This document shows positions 40,648-49,080 of a stretch of DNA of 64,000 bases, piece by piece (position 1 is the first letter of the stretch; each line of letters begins with the position of its first letter). A model generated the notes under the pieces. The model searched no databases, was not told where the DNA came from, and saw only the letters and a program-made list of their open reading frames with translations. A program made the position numbers and the translations under genes. The DNA comes from Achromobacter aegrifaciens. Lineage in GTDB: Bacteria > Pseudomonadota > Gammaproteobacteria > Burkholderiales > Burkholderiaceae_B. Where the stretch lies: the NCBI RefSeq assembly GCF_902859735.1, contig NZ_CADIJY010000014.1, positions 1 through 64,000 of the forward strand, written 5' to 3'.

Positions 40648-41784
40648 TTGGCTAAAGCTTGGAATACCTCGTTGGTGGCTCATGTGGACTGCGAGGGCGG
40701 CGGGCAGGTCTGGGTGGAAGGGAACACGATGTTCGTGTCCCATATGCGGCCGCCCTATGGCACCTCCATCTATGACGTGGCGGATCCCCGGCGGCCTCGG
40801 CTGCTGGCCTCGCTCGAGGTGCCGATGGGATGGCATTCGCACAAGGTGCGCGCGAAGGACGGCCTGATGATCGTCAACTACGAAAAGTTCCGTGTTGGCG
40901 CGGACGACTTCGGCGGCGGACTGGGCATCTACGATGTGAGCCGTCCGGACCGGCCCCGCCTCATCAAGCACTGGAAGACGGGGACGGAGGGCGGAGGCGT
41001 GCATCGCTACGACTTCGATGGCCGCTATGCCTACATTTCGCCCACGGCCCCCGGCTTCGTCGGCAACATCGTGAAGATCCTGGACCTGCAGGAACCGTCG
41101 CGTCCCGAAGAAGTGGGAAGCTGGTGGATTCCAGGCCAGAACATGCAGGCCGGCGAACACTATCCGTGGGACAACTATGTTCCGCCTCGCTGCCATCACC
41201 CGCTACGCATGGGAAATCGGCTGTACGTGTCCTACTGGCACCACGGCATGTTCATCCTGGACATCGAGGACCTGTCTCGCCCCAAGCTGGTATCGCAATT
41301 CAACACGGGGCCGGCGCATCCCCATCCGACACACACGGCCCTGCCGATACCCATGCTGCTGAAAGGCCGGCAGATCCTGGTCGTCGCCGATGAAGACGTC
41401 GCCAAGCTGCGTCCTTCCCCACCGGCCTTTACCTGGCTGTTCGACATCACCGATGAACGCCAGCCCATTCCCGTCTCGACGTTCCAGGTCGATGGCGTCG
41501 ACCCGGACGGCACTCCCAAAGAGCCTATGTCGGGCTGTCACCAGCCCGCAGAGCGCTTCACGGGCAGCGTCCTGCCCTTTGCCTGGTTCGCGCGCGGCTT
41601 GCGCCTGGTCGACATCAGCGACCCTTTCAGGCCCAGAGAAGTCGGCTACTACGAGCCCGAAACGCCGGCCGGGTTCGAGCGGGTCTCATCGAACGACGTC
41701 ACGACCGACTCGCGCGGCCTGCTCTATCTGCTGGACAGGCAGCGCGGGCTGGACATCATCGAAAGCTCTGTCTACGGAAACTGA
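40648..41784 (+). CDS. LVIVD-repeat beta-propeller protein
   Basis: A 378-residue protein of LVIVD repeats, about six copies: SIYDVADPRRPRLLASLEV, LGIYDVSRPDRPRLIKHW, VKILDLQEPSRPEEVGSW, MFILDIEDLSRPKLVSQF, a FDITDERQPIPV copy and LRLVDISDPFRPREVGYY. These should fold as a beta-propeller. There is no signal peptide. Conserved His clusters (MGWHSHKV, PHPTHTAL, CHHPLRMG, YWHHGMF) suggest a metal site, resembling selenium-binding/methanethiol-oxidase-like propellers only in general shape. It starts at TTG 40648 with GAGGAG seven bases before. Role in the operon is unknown. Confidence 0.82.
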   Translation: MAKAWNTSLVAHVDCEGGGQVWVEGNTMFVSHMRPPYGTSIYDVADPRRPRLLASLEVPMGWHSHKVRAKDGLMIVNYEKFRVGADDFGGGLGIYDVSRPDRPRLIKHWKTGTEGGGVHRYDFDGRYAYISPTAPGFVGNIVKILDLQEPSRPEEVGSWWIPGQNMQAGEHYPWDNYVPPRCHHPLRMGNRLYVSYWHHGMFILDIEDLSRPKLVSQFNTGPAHPHPTHTALPIPMLLKGRQILVVADEDVAKLRPSPPAFTWLFDITDERQPIPVSTFQVDGVDPDGTPKEPMSGCHQPAERFTGSVLPFAWFARGLRLVDISDPFRPREVGYYEPETPAGFERVSSNDVTTDSRGLLYLLDRQRGLDIIESSVYGN

Positions 41785-41785
41785 A

Positions 41786-42163
41786 ATGGCATATCTACAA
41801 CAAGCCTTCGGCAAGAAGAATCCCAACCTTCCCTTCCACCCGGCCGTGCGTGCGGGCGACTTCGTCTTCGTGTCCGGGCAGGTCGCCAAGGACGAGAACG
41901 GCGTCATGCAGGAAGGGACCATCGAACAGCTGACACGCAGCACTATCGAAGCCATGCGCCGCGCCTTGCAAAGCGCGGGCTGCGACCTGGCGGACGTCGT
42001 CAAGGTCACGACTTACCTGGAAGATGCGCGCGACTTCGGCCGCTACAACGGCGTCTTCAAGGAGTACTTCCCGGACGGCATGCTGGCACGCACCACGGTG
42101 GAGGCGCGCGCCGTCATCGACACCAAGATCGAGATCGAATGCATGGCCTACAAGCCGCTTTGA
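41786..42163 (+). CDS. RidA-family (YjgF/Rid) protein
   Basis: A 125-residue Rid protein: GDFVFVSGQVAKDENGVMQEGTIEQLTRSTIEAMRRALQSAGCDLADVVKVTTYLED, then FPDGMLARTTVEARAVIDTKIEIECMA with the Arg-Thr-Thr-Val-Glu pattern that holds the RidA active-site Arg. Rid proteins hydrolyse reactive enamines or imines, and some act on ring-opened aromatic products. It starts right after the propeller stop. Its place in the operon suggests an imine or amino-muconate-like intermediate; this is inference. Confidence 0.9.
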   Translation: MAYLQQAFGKKNPNLPFHPAVRAGDFVFVSGQVAKDENGVMQEGTIEQLTRSTIEAMRRALQSAGCDLADVVKVTTYLEDARDFGRYNGVFKEYFPDGMLARTTVEARAVIDTKIEIECMAYKPL

Positions 42164-42202
42164 CCACAAACACACGACAAACACACTCAAGGGAGTTGCA
42201 TC

Positions 42203-42805
42203 ATGTTGGAAGTTCTTGGCCGCGCCACGTCCGGCAATGTTCAGAAAGTGCTGTTCCTGCTCGAGGAGCTGAAGGTCCCTTACCTGCGCAAGGACTACGG
42301 CAAGACGTTCGAAGGGACGACGCTCACCGGGGAATACAAGGCCATCAACCCCACCCAGAAGGTGCCGACGCTGCGCGACGGCGACCTCCATATCTGGGAA
42401 TCGCACACGATCCTGCGTTACATCGCCAACACGCACGAAGCCGAAACCCTGTATCCCGCCAATCCGGCGGCCCGCAGCCAGGTCGAGCGCTGGATGGACT
42501 GGACTTTGGCATCGCTGAACGTCGCATACCTGGCGGGTTTCAAGGAAGCCAAGCTGCCTCCCGAAGAGCTGACCGAGGCTGCGACGAAACTGCTGGGCGC
42601 GGAGCTATCCCTGCTCGATGGCCACCTCGCAGGCAAGACCTGGGTGGCGGGCGACAAGATTTCCCTGGCCGATATCTGCCTGGCTCCGCTGGTCCGGCGC
42701 TGCCTGAAGTTCCCGCACGCCAAACCCGAGTTGCCCAATCTGAAGGCATGGATGAAACGGGTCGAGGACAGGCCGGCCTTTGCCACGGCCGTCGCGGCCG
42801 GTTGA
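42203..42805 (+). CDS. Glutathione S-transferase
   Basis: A 200-residue GST. The thioredoxin domain has MLEVLGRATSGNVQKVLFLLEELKVPY (Ser at the active position in the RATSGNVQK segment), NPTQKVPTLRDGDLHIWESHTILRYIAN, and the helical domain has WVAGDKISLADICLAPLVRRCLKF. Catabolic GSTs of this type isomerise maleyl-type ring-cleavage products or split ethers. The neighbouring ring-cleaving-type cupin makes such a role plausible. Confidence 0.9.
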   Translation: MLEVLGRATSGNVQKVLFLLEELKVPYLRKDYGKTFEGTTLTGEYKAINPTQKVPTLRDGDLHIWESHTILRYIANTHEAETLYPANPAARSQVERWMDWTLASLNVAYLAGFKEAKLPPEELTEAATKLLGAELSLLDGHLAGKTWVAGDKISLADICLAPLVRRCLKFPHAKPELPNLKAWMKRVEDRPAFATAVAAG

Positions 42806-42813
42806 GGTCGGCC

Positions 42814-43629
42814 ATGGAGACCGGCATGCACAAACCGCCAGACGACTCCCAGATCCGCGCGCGCGGACTGACTGTCGACTTCGACACCCGCGCCGGACGC
42901 GTGCGGGTGCTCAACGACATTGACGTGGACATCGCGAAGGGATCCTTCACCTCCATCATCGGCCCGTCCGGCTGCGGCAAGAGCACCCTGTTGAAAGTCT
43001 TTGCCGGATTGGTGCCGCCCACCGGCGGCGACGTCCGCGTGGCCGGCGTGCCCCCCACGGAAGCTGTGCGCCAGCGCCGCGTGGGCATGGTCTTCCAGGA
43101 AGCCGCGCTCATGCCCTGGCGCACGGCGCTCGAGAATGTCTGCTCGCTGATGCACCTGGTGCATGCCCGGCCCAGGCAGGAAATTCTCCAGCGCGGCCGC
43201 GAAATGCTGCGGCTGGTCGGGCTGGAGTATGCGGCCGACCGCTATCCCAAGCAGCTGTCCGGCGGCATGCGCCAACGGGTTTCCATCGCGCGTGCCTTGG
43301 CCCTGGATCCCGAGGTACTGATGATGGACGAGCCGTTCGGCGCGCTGGACGCCATCACTCGCGAAACCATGAGCGACTTCTTGCTGGACATCTGGGAGCG
43401 CACCGGCAAGACCATTGTCTTCGTCACCCATTCCATCGACGAAGCCGTTTACCTCTCGGACCGGGTCTATGTCATGGCCACCAACCCCGCTCGCATCGTC
43501 GACTGCCTGCCGGTCGCGCTGCCGGGCCCGCGCAGCGAGGCCACGTTCGCCAAGCCCGAGTTTCACGAGAAGTCGTATCAGCTTCGCCAACTGCTCAAGA
43601 CCGGCCACGCCCAGGGGAGCACATCATGA
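42814..43629 (+). CDS. ABC transporter ATP-binding protein (nitrate/sulfonate/taurine type)
   Basis: A 271-residue ATPase: Walker A GPSGCGKST (residues 50-58), VFQEAALMPWRTALENV (Q-loop), signature LSGGMRQRVSIARAL, Walker B VLMMDEPFGALD, and VFVTHSIDEAVYLSDRVYVM. This is the SsuB/TauB pattern. ATG 42814 is used (GAGG upstream); ATG 42826 is the alternative. It overlaps the permease gene by four bases. It is part of the importer of the catabolic operon. Confidence 0.92.
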   Translation: METGMHKPPDDSQIRARGLTVDFDTRAGRVRVLNDIDVDIAKGSFTSIIGPSGCGKSTLLKVFAGLVPPTGGDVRVAGVPPTEAVRQRRVGMVFQEAALMPWRTALENVCSLMHLVHARPRQEILQRGREMLRLVGLEYAADRYPKQLSGGMRQRVSIARALALDPEVLMMDEPFGALDAITRETMSDFLLDIWERTGKTIVFVTHSIDEAVYLSDRVYVMATNPARIVDCLPVALPGPRSEATFAKPEFHEKSYQLRQLLKTGHAQGSTS

Positions 43630-44450
43630 CGGCGGGTAGCACCATGAAAGCCAAAGCGCAGTCGCAAGTCCCTGTCGTTCCCCGGTTGCCGGGAAAGATC
43701 CGTCACGCGCTCGGTTCGGCCACGCCCAGCATCGTGCTCGTGCTGATCATCCTGGCCGCCTGGGAGGCCTGTGTCCGCATTCTGCAAGTGCCCGCGTTTG
43801 TCGTACCCGCGCCGACGGACATCGCGGCCGTTCTGGCGGAACGGCAGGCGGAACTCTTCCAGGCCTCGCTCGTCACGGGCGCAGAGATCCTGTACGGCTT
43901 CCTGTATTCGTGCGTCGTGGGCATCGCGATTGCGCTCCTGGTCGACCGCTATGCCTGGTTCGGCCGCGCGAGCTATCCGCTGATCGTGCTGTTCCAGAAC
44001 GTGCCGAAGATCGCCCTGGCGCCGCTGCTGATTCTCTGGTTCGGGTACGACCTGCTCCCGAAGATCGCCCTGATCGTGATCATGGCCTTCTTCCCGGTCA
44101 CGCTCAACATGTTGGTCGGCCTGCGGTCGGCGGATGCCAACCTGGTCGCGCTGCTCAGGTCCATCGGCGCGACGCCCAACCAGATACTGCGCCAGGTGAA
44201 GATCCCCGCTTCGCTACCCGCTCTGATGGCGGGGATGAAGGTGGCCATCACGCTGAGCGTCATCGGGGCGATCGTAGGGGAATTCGTAGGCGCTTCGGCC
44301 GGACTGGGCTACATGATCCAGTTCGCATCCAGCCAGATGGAAACAGCGTTGGTATTCGCCGCCCTGGTCCAGATTTCGGTGCTCGGCGTCTTTTTCTACT
44401 ACGTCATCGAATTGATCGAACACAGGTTTTTGGGTTGGGCCACTCACTAA
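43626..44450 (+). CDS. ABC transporter permease (SsuC/TauC type)
   Basis: A 274-residue inner-membrane permease with about six helices. The coupling motif is LLRSIGATPNQILRQVKIPASLPALMAGMKVAITLSVIGAIVGEFVGASAGLGYMI, the sulfonate/nitrate-family EAA loop. It overlaps the ATPase stop and is followed 23 bases later by the binding-protein gene. Confidence 0.92.
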   Translation: MTAGSTMKAKAQSQVPVVPRLPGKIRHALGSATPSIVLVLIILAAWEACVRILQVPAFVVPAPTDIAAVLAERQAELFQASLVTGAEILYGFLYSCVVGIAIALLVDRYAWFGRASYPLIVLFQNVPKIALAPLLILWFGYDLLPKIALIVIMAFFPVTLNMLVGLRSADANLVALLRSIGATPNQILRQVKIPASLPALMAGMKVAITLSVIGAIVGEFVGASAGLGYMIQFASSQMETALVFAALVQISVLGVFFYYVIELIEHRFLGWATH

Positions 44451-44473
44451 ATCGAATCAACAAGGGGAAAAAC

Positions 44474-45487
44474 ATGAGATCGAGTTGGAGATTCAGCGCG
44501 CTCTTCGGAGTGCTGGCACTGTTCAGCGGCGCCGTCCACGCCAAGGACGCAGTCACCGTGCAACTGGACTGGGTCGTGCGCGGCAATCATGCGCCCTTCT
44601 TCGTCGCCAAGGAGAAAGGCTATTTCGCAGACCAGGGCATCGATGTGACGGCGATCCGCAAGGGAACCGGCTCCACCGACGCGCTGCGGCTGGTGGCCAA
44701 CGGGAACGCCGACTTCGGCTTCTCCGACCTGCCTACCCTGATGGTCGGGAGATCGCAGGGCGTGGCCAACTCGGCGCTGCTGGCGGTCAACCAGAAGACG
44801 CCGCTGGCAATCATATCGCTGAAGAAAAACTTCGACCTGCAGAACGCCAAGCAACTGAAGGACGCCAACATTGGCGTGCATCCCAGCGGTTCGACCTACA
44901 TCTTCCTGAAGGCCGCGCTGGCCAAGAACGGCCTGGCGCTCGCCGACATCAAGCAGTCGACGGTGTCGCCGCCCTACGAAAACCTGTTGCTGCTGAACCG
45001 CGTGAACGTGGTACCGGGCTATATCGACGCCGAGGTTCCCGAACTGGAACACAAGGCAGGAGGGCCGGGCTCCCTGTCCATCCTGCACGGCGAGGATCTG
45101 GGCATCCAGAGCTACGGCTCGGGCGTCTTCACGTCGGACAAGAATATTGCTCAGCGTCCGGATCTCGTGCAGAGGTTCGTGACGGCCTACGCCAAGGCCT
45201 TTGCCGACGTGATCCAGAACCCGGAGGCGGCCGCCGACACGCTGATCAAGAACAACCCCGAGTACAAGGGCAAGAAAGACATGCTGGTGGCACAGTTGCG
45301 TGCAGATCTGGACTTTACGTTCTTCAGCGACCACACCCGGACGCACGGCATCGGCTGGATCGATCCGGCCCTGTGGCGCTCATCCGCGACGCTCTTCAAG
45401 GAGCAAGGCGCGCTGTCGCCTTCCTTCGACGACACCCAGGGCTTCGACACGCGCTTCCTTGAAAAAGCGCAAGCTCTGAAGCAGTGA
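44474..45487 (+). CDS. ABC transporter substrate-binding protein (NMT1/THI5-like)
   Basis: A 337-residue periplasmic protein. The signal peptide is SSWRFSALFGVLALFSGAVHA. The mature start VTVQLDWVVRGNHAPFFVAKEKGYFADQGIDVTAIRKGTGSTDALRLVANGNADFGFSD is the NMT1/THI5 signature. Family members bind pyrimidine precursors, sulfonates, aromatic acids and the like. It supplies the substrate for the operon's importer. ATG 44474 gives a normal signal peptide. Confidence 0.92.
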   Translation: MRSSWRFSALFGVLALFSGAVHAKDAVTVQLDWVVRGNHAPFFVAKEKGYFADQGIDVTAIRKGTGSTDALRLVANGNADFGFSDLPTLMVGRSQGVANSALLAVNQKTPLAIISLKKNFDLQNAKQLKDANIGVHPSGSTYIFLKAALAKNGLALADIKQSTVSPPYENLLLLNRVNVVPGYIDAEVPELEHKAGGPGSLSILHGEDLGIQSYGSGVFTSDKNIAQRPDLVQRFVTAYAKAFADVIQNPEAAADTLIKNNPEYKGKKDMLVAQLRADLDFTFFSDHTRTHGIGWIDPALWRSSATLFKEQGALSPSFDDTQGFDTRFLEKAQALKQ

Positions 45488-45496
45488 GGCGACAAC

Positions 45497-46993
45497 ATGG
45501 CAGGAAAAACTCATAAGACCGCCTCGGGCGATGTCCAGCTGCCCGCCAACAACGGCGTCTACTATGGCGGCGGCTGGCACGCCCCCCTCAGCGAACGCTG
45601 GATCGACATCGCGGCGCCCGGAACGGGCGAACGGCTGATGGCCGTGGCTGATGCTGGCGCCGAAGACGTGGCGCGCGCGGCCGGCGCGGCGCGCGCCGGA
45701 GCCCTTGCATGGCGCCGTACGGCCCCGCTGGCCCGGGCCGCCATCTTGCGCAAGATGGCCCAGCGCTTGCGGGACAACGCAAGGGAGCTGGCGCTCCTGG
45801 ATGCGTTGGACTGCGGCAATCCGGTATCCGAGATGGGTTCCGATGTCATGGTTGCCGCGGCGCTGCTGGATTTCTTCGCAGGCCTCGTGACGGAACTCAA
45901 GGGCGACACCATCCCGATGGGACACGACGCGCTGGACTACACCGAGCGGGAGCCCGTCGGCGTCGTGGCGCGCATCGTTGCGTACAACCATCCGCTGCTG
46001 TTCGCCATGGGCAAGCTGGCCGCCCCGCTGGCTGCGGGAAATGCAGTGATCATCAAGCCGCCGGTGCAGGCGCCCTTGTCTGCCTTGCGTTGTGCGGAAC
46101 TGATCGGAGATCTCTTGCCTCCGGGCGTCTTTTCGCTGATCCCGGGCGGCGCCGACGCCGGGGCCGCGCTGGCCGCCAGCCCCGACGTCGACATGATCGG
46201 CCTGGTGGGCAGCATTCCCACCGGGCGCAGGGTGATGCAGGCCGCGGCGTCGCGGCTCAAGCCCGTGGCGCTGGAACTGGGCGGCAAGAACCCGTTTATC
46301 GCCTGCCCGGACGTCGACCCCGCGCTGGCGGCGCGCGCGATCGTCGATGGCATGAACTTCACGTGGTGCGGGCAATCTTGCGGGTCCACCAGCCGGGCCT
46401 TCGTGCACCGTTCCATCTATGACGAAGTCTGCGCCAAAGTGGCGCTGGCTTGCGCCGCGTTCGTGCCGGGAGACCCGACCGACCCCGCCACCACCATGGG
46501 CGCAATGATCAGCCGCGAACACCGCGACCGCGTCAAGCAGGCGATCGACGCCGCCGTGGCGCAAGGCGCCCGCCTGATCGCGGGCGGCGGCATTCCGCGC
46601 GCCGGCGTCCCCGCAGGCGGCTTCTATCTGGAACCGACCGTCTTTGCGGACGTGGCCGCCACCTCGCCATTGGCCACCGAGGAGTTCTTCGGTCCCGTGC
46701 TGGCGCTCATTCCGTGGGACGACGAGCAAGAGATGCTGGCAGCGGTGCACAGCCTGGACGTCGGCCTGACCGCCGCTATCTGGACGGCGGACCTTGCGCG
46801 CGCCCACAGGCTCGCCCGCGAAATCGATGCGGGATTCATCTGGATCAACGAAGTCGGCAAGCACTTTCTTGGCGCACCGTATGGCGGGGTCAAGCAATCA
46901 GGCATCGGCCGCGATGAGTGCATCGGCGAGATGATCTCGTTTACCCGGGAAAAGAATGTCCACATCAACTTCAGGCCAGTGAGCCCGACATGA
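45497..46993 (+). CDS. NAD-dependent aldehyde dehydrogenase
   Basis: A 498-residue class I-type aldehyde dehydrogenase. The general base lies in [15 protein letters not shown], and the catalytic Cys is C295 in [15 protein letters not shown]. The C-terminal [18 protein letters not shown] and [28 protein letters not shown] are normal. It should oxidise the aldehyde made by the GMC oxidoreductase, whose ATG overlaps its stop (ATGA at 46990). Confidence 0.93.
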   Translation: MAGKTHKTASGDVQLPANNGVYYGGGWHAPLSERWIDIAAPGTGERLMAVADAGAEDVARAAGAARAGALAWRRTAPLARAAILRKMAQRLRDNARELALLDALDCGNPVSEMGSDVMVAAALLDFFAGLVTELKGDTIPMGHDALDYTEREPVGVVARIVAYNHPLLFAMGKLAAPLAAGNAVIIKPPVQAPLSALRCAELIGDLLPPGVFSLIPGGADAGAALAASPDVDMIGLVGSIPTGRRVMQAAASRLKPVALELGGKNPFIACPDVDPALAARAIVDGMNFTWCGQSCGSTSRAFVHRSIYDEVCAKVALACAAFVPGDPTDPATTMGAMISREHRDRVKQAIDAAVAQGARLIAGGGIPRAGVPAGGFYLEPTVFADVAATSPLATEEFFGPVLALIPWDDEQEMLAAVHSLDVGLTAAIWTADLARAHRLAREIDAGFIWINEVGKHFLGAPYGGVKQSGIGRDECIGEMISFTREKNVHINFRPVSPT

Positions 46994-48603
46994 AGGCGGA
47001 ATACGACTACATCATCGTTGGCGCAGGCTCCGCAGGCTGCGTGCTGGCCAATCGTTTGAGCAAGGACCCGGCAGTCTCGGTGCTGGTCATCGAAGCGGGC
47101 CCCTGGGACCGAGACCCGCTCATCCACATCCCGCTGGGATGGGGCAAGATCCTGCAGCAACGCCTGCATGACTGGGGTTACGACGCCGAGCCTGCCCCGC
47201 ACGCCGATGGCCGGGCTATCGAATGCGCGCGCGGCAAGGTTGTAGGCGGAAGTTCGTCGACCAATGCGATGGCGTTCGTGCGCGGCCATCCCAAGGATTA
47301 CGCGCGCTGGGCGCGGCATTACGATCTGCCCGAGTGGCGCTTCGAGGAAGTCCTGCCCTACTTCCGCCGCCTGGAGGACTGGGAGGACGGACACACCGGC
47401 GACCGTGGCGCGGGCGGCCCCTTGCGGGTGCAGCGCTGCCGCTACCAGGACCCGCTGCTCGACGCCTTCTCCACGGCCGCCCGCCAGGCCGGGCACCCCT
47501 GGCTCGACGACTACAACGCCTCGCCGGCAGGCGGCTTCTCGCGCCTGCAGATGTCGATCCGGCGCGGACGCCGATGCAGCGCCGCGACGGCCTACTTGCG
47601 CCCCGCGCTGCGGCGTCCCAACCTGACCGTGGTCACGTTGGCGCATGTTCTTGGCCTGGACTTCGACGGCAGCCGCGCAGTCGGCTTGCGTTTTACCAGA
47701 CAGGGCCGCACCACGGCCGTCAGTGCTCGCCATGAGGTGATTCTTGCCGCAGGCGCCATCAACACGCCCGCGATCCTGATGCATTCAGGGATCGGCCCCG
47801 CTCAGACATTGCGCGATGCCGGCATACGCATCAGGCAGGAACGCGCCGGGGTAGGTGAAAACCTGCAGGACCATATCTCCGTCATCGTTACTGCACGCCG
47901 CCGCGAGCCGGGTCCATTTGTGCACGGCATGCGCCTGGACCGCATCGGCATCTCCATGGCGCGCGCCTATCTGGGCGGCGAGGGCTTTGCCGGCGACGTT
48001 CCAGGCGGCATAGTGGGATTTGTGCAGCCAGACGGCGGGGATACGCCGGACCTGCAGTTTCTCCTGACTGCCGCGCCGTTCAACGCTCATCCCTGGTTCA
48101 ATCCGGTGCGCAAGCCTTTCGCCGACGGCTTTGCCGTCCGAACGGTGTTGCTGCACCCCCATAGCCGCGGCAAGATCACCGTCGCCAGTGCGGACCCGTT
48201 GGCGCCACCCCGGATCAACCAGAACTTTCTGGCGAGCGACGCAGACCGGGTCAGGGTACGCGAGTCGGTGCGTATCGCGCGGACCTTGCTGGACCAGCCC
48301 GCGCTTGGCGATTACGTCGCCACCGAGCTTGCGCCGGGCGGCGGCGTAATCGATGACGCCGCTATCGACGCATTCGTCCGAAAGACTGCCATCACGGTTC
48401 ACCACCCCGGCGGCACGTGCAGAATGGGAGCCGAAAGCGACCCGATGGCAGTCGTCGACAGCCGTATGCGCTGCATCGGCGTTCCAGGCCTGCGCATCGT
48501 CGACGCCTCGGTCATGCCGGACCTGACCTCGGGCAACATCAACGCGCCCGTACTCATGCTGGCGGAGCGCGCCTCGGACTGGATACTGGAGGAGGCGCGC
48601 TGA
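46990..48603 (+). CDS. GMC-family FAD-dependent alcohol oxidoreductase
   Basis: A 537-residue glucose-methanol-choline oxidoreductase. The N-terminal FAD motif is [41 protein letters not shown] is the first GMC signature and [20 protein letters not shown] the second. The catalytic His is in [12 protein letters not shown], and [15 protein letters not shown] ends the fold. It oxidises an alcohol to an aldehyde. The overlap with the dehydrogenase gene makes sequential alcohol-aldehyde-acid oxidation likely. Confidence 0.94.
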   Translation: MKAEYDYIIVGAGSAGCVLANRLSKDPAVSVLVIEAGPWDRDPLIHIPLGWGKILQQRLHDWGYDAEPAPHADGRAIECARGKVVGGSSSTNAMAFVRGHPKDYARWARHYDLPEWRFEEVLPYFRRLEDWEDGHTGDRGAGGPLRVQRCRYQDPLLDAFSTAARQAGHPWLDDYNASPAGGFSRLQMSIRRGRRCSAATAYLRPALRRPNLTVVTLAHVLGLDFDGSRAVGLRFTRQGRTTAVSARHEVILAAGAINTPAILMHSGIGPAQTLRDAGIRIRQERAGVGENLQDHISVIVTARRREPGPFVHGMRLDRIGISMARAYLGGEGFAGDVPGGIVGFVQPDGGDTPDLQFLLTAAPFNAHPWFNPVRKPFADGFAVRTVLLHPHSRGKITVASADPLAPPRINQNFLASDADRVRVRESVRIARTLLDQPALGDYVATELAPGGGVIDDAAIDAFVRKTAITVHHPGGTCRMGAESDPMAVVDSRMRCIGVPGLRIVDASVMPDLTSGNINAPVLMLAERASDWILEEAR

Positions 48604-49016
48604 TGCGGCTTTCATTGCAACGTCATCGCTGTGTCAGCCTGCTGCCGCTGGCGCATACCGCCCACCAGCGGCTGGACGATTTCTTTTCCGTCGAGTACTG
48701 CAGCCGCGCCGATGAGCTTCCCGCCGACACGGCCGCGCTGATCGTCGGCGGTGCAAGCCTCTCATCGCTGCAAACAGGGCTGCCGGAGCGGATTCAGTCC
48801 GTGACCGTGGTGGGCAGCGATGCAGTGCCACCGCAGTTCGTGGAACAGATGAAGGCCAAGCGCGTACTGGTAACCTGGCCACGGGTCGCCGGCGCCGAAG
48901 ACGAGCAAGAAGCGATGGAGATCTGTCACGACGTGATGGCGGCCTTTGGATTCGGCCGCATGGGGTCGCGGCCGCGCAACGTAGTCAACGATGTTTTGCT
49001 TTGCGATTGCTGTTGA
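48603..49016 (+). CDS. Small orphan protein resembling the N-terminal half of D-2-hydroxyacid dehydrogenases
   Basis: A 137-residue protein whose start overlaps the GMC stop (TGATG at 48601). The segment AALIVGGASLSSLQTGLPERIQSVTVVGSDAVPPQFVEQMKAKRVLVTWPRV follows the order of the substrate-binding domain of D-2-hydroxyacid dehydrogenases (score for the acid, 'who is here' strand, 'became' name strand), but the NAD domain is missing. It ends in a Cys-rich tail LLCDCC. The similarity is weak and by eye. It is last in the operon and its job is unknown. Confidence 0.62.
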   Translation: MRLSLQRHRCVSLLPLAHTAHQRLDDFFSVEYCSRADELPADTAALIVGGASLSSLQTGLPERIQSVTVVGSDAVPPQFVEQMKAKRVLVTWPRVAGAEDEQEAMEICHDVMAAFGFGRMGSRPRNVVNDVLLCDCC

Positions 49017-49038
49017 CTGCGTATTCCCGTGAAAGACC

Positions 49039-49071
49039 TGGCGCCGGCAGAAGGAGGTTCTGCCGGCGCCA
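49039..49071. terminator. Strong hairpin between the operon end and the autotransporter stop
   Basis: A perfect 14-bp stem, TGGCGCCGGCAGAA (49039-49052) with TTCTGCCGGCGCCA (49058-49071), loop GGAGG. It lies 22 bases past the operon's last stop and 10 bases past the convergent autotransporter stop, so it can end both transcripts. No long T-run is present. Confidence 0.65.
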
Positions 49072-49080
49072 TCATCCACC

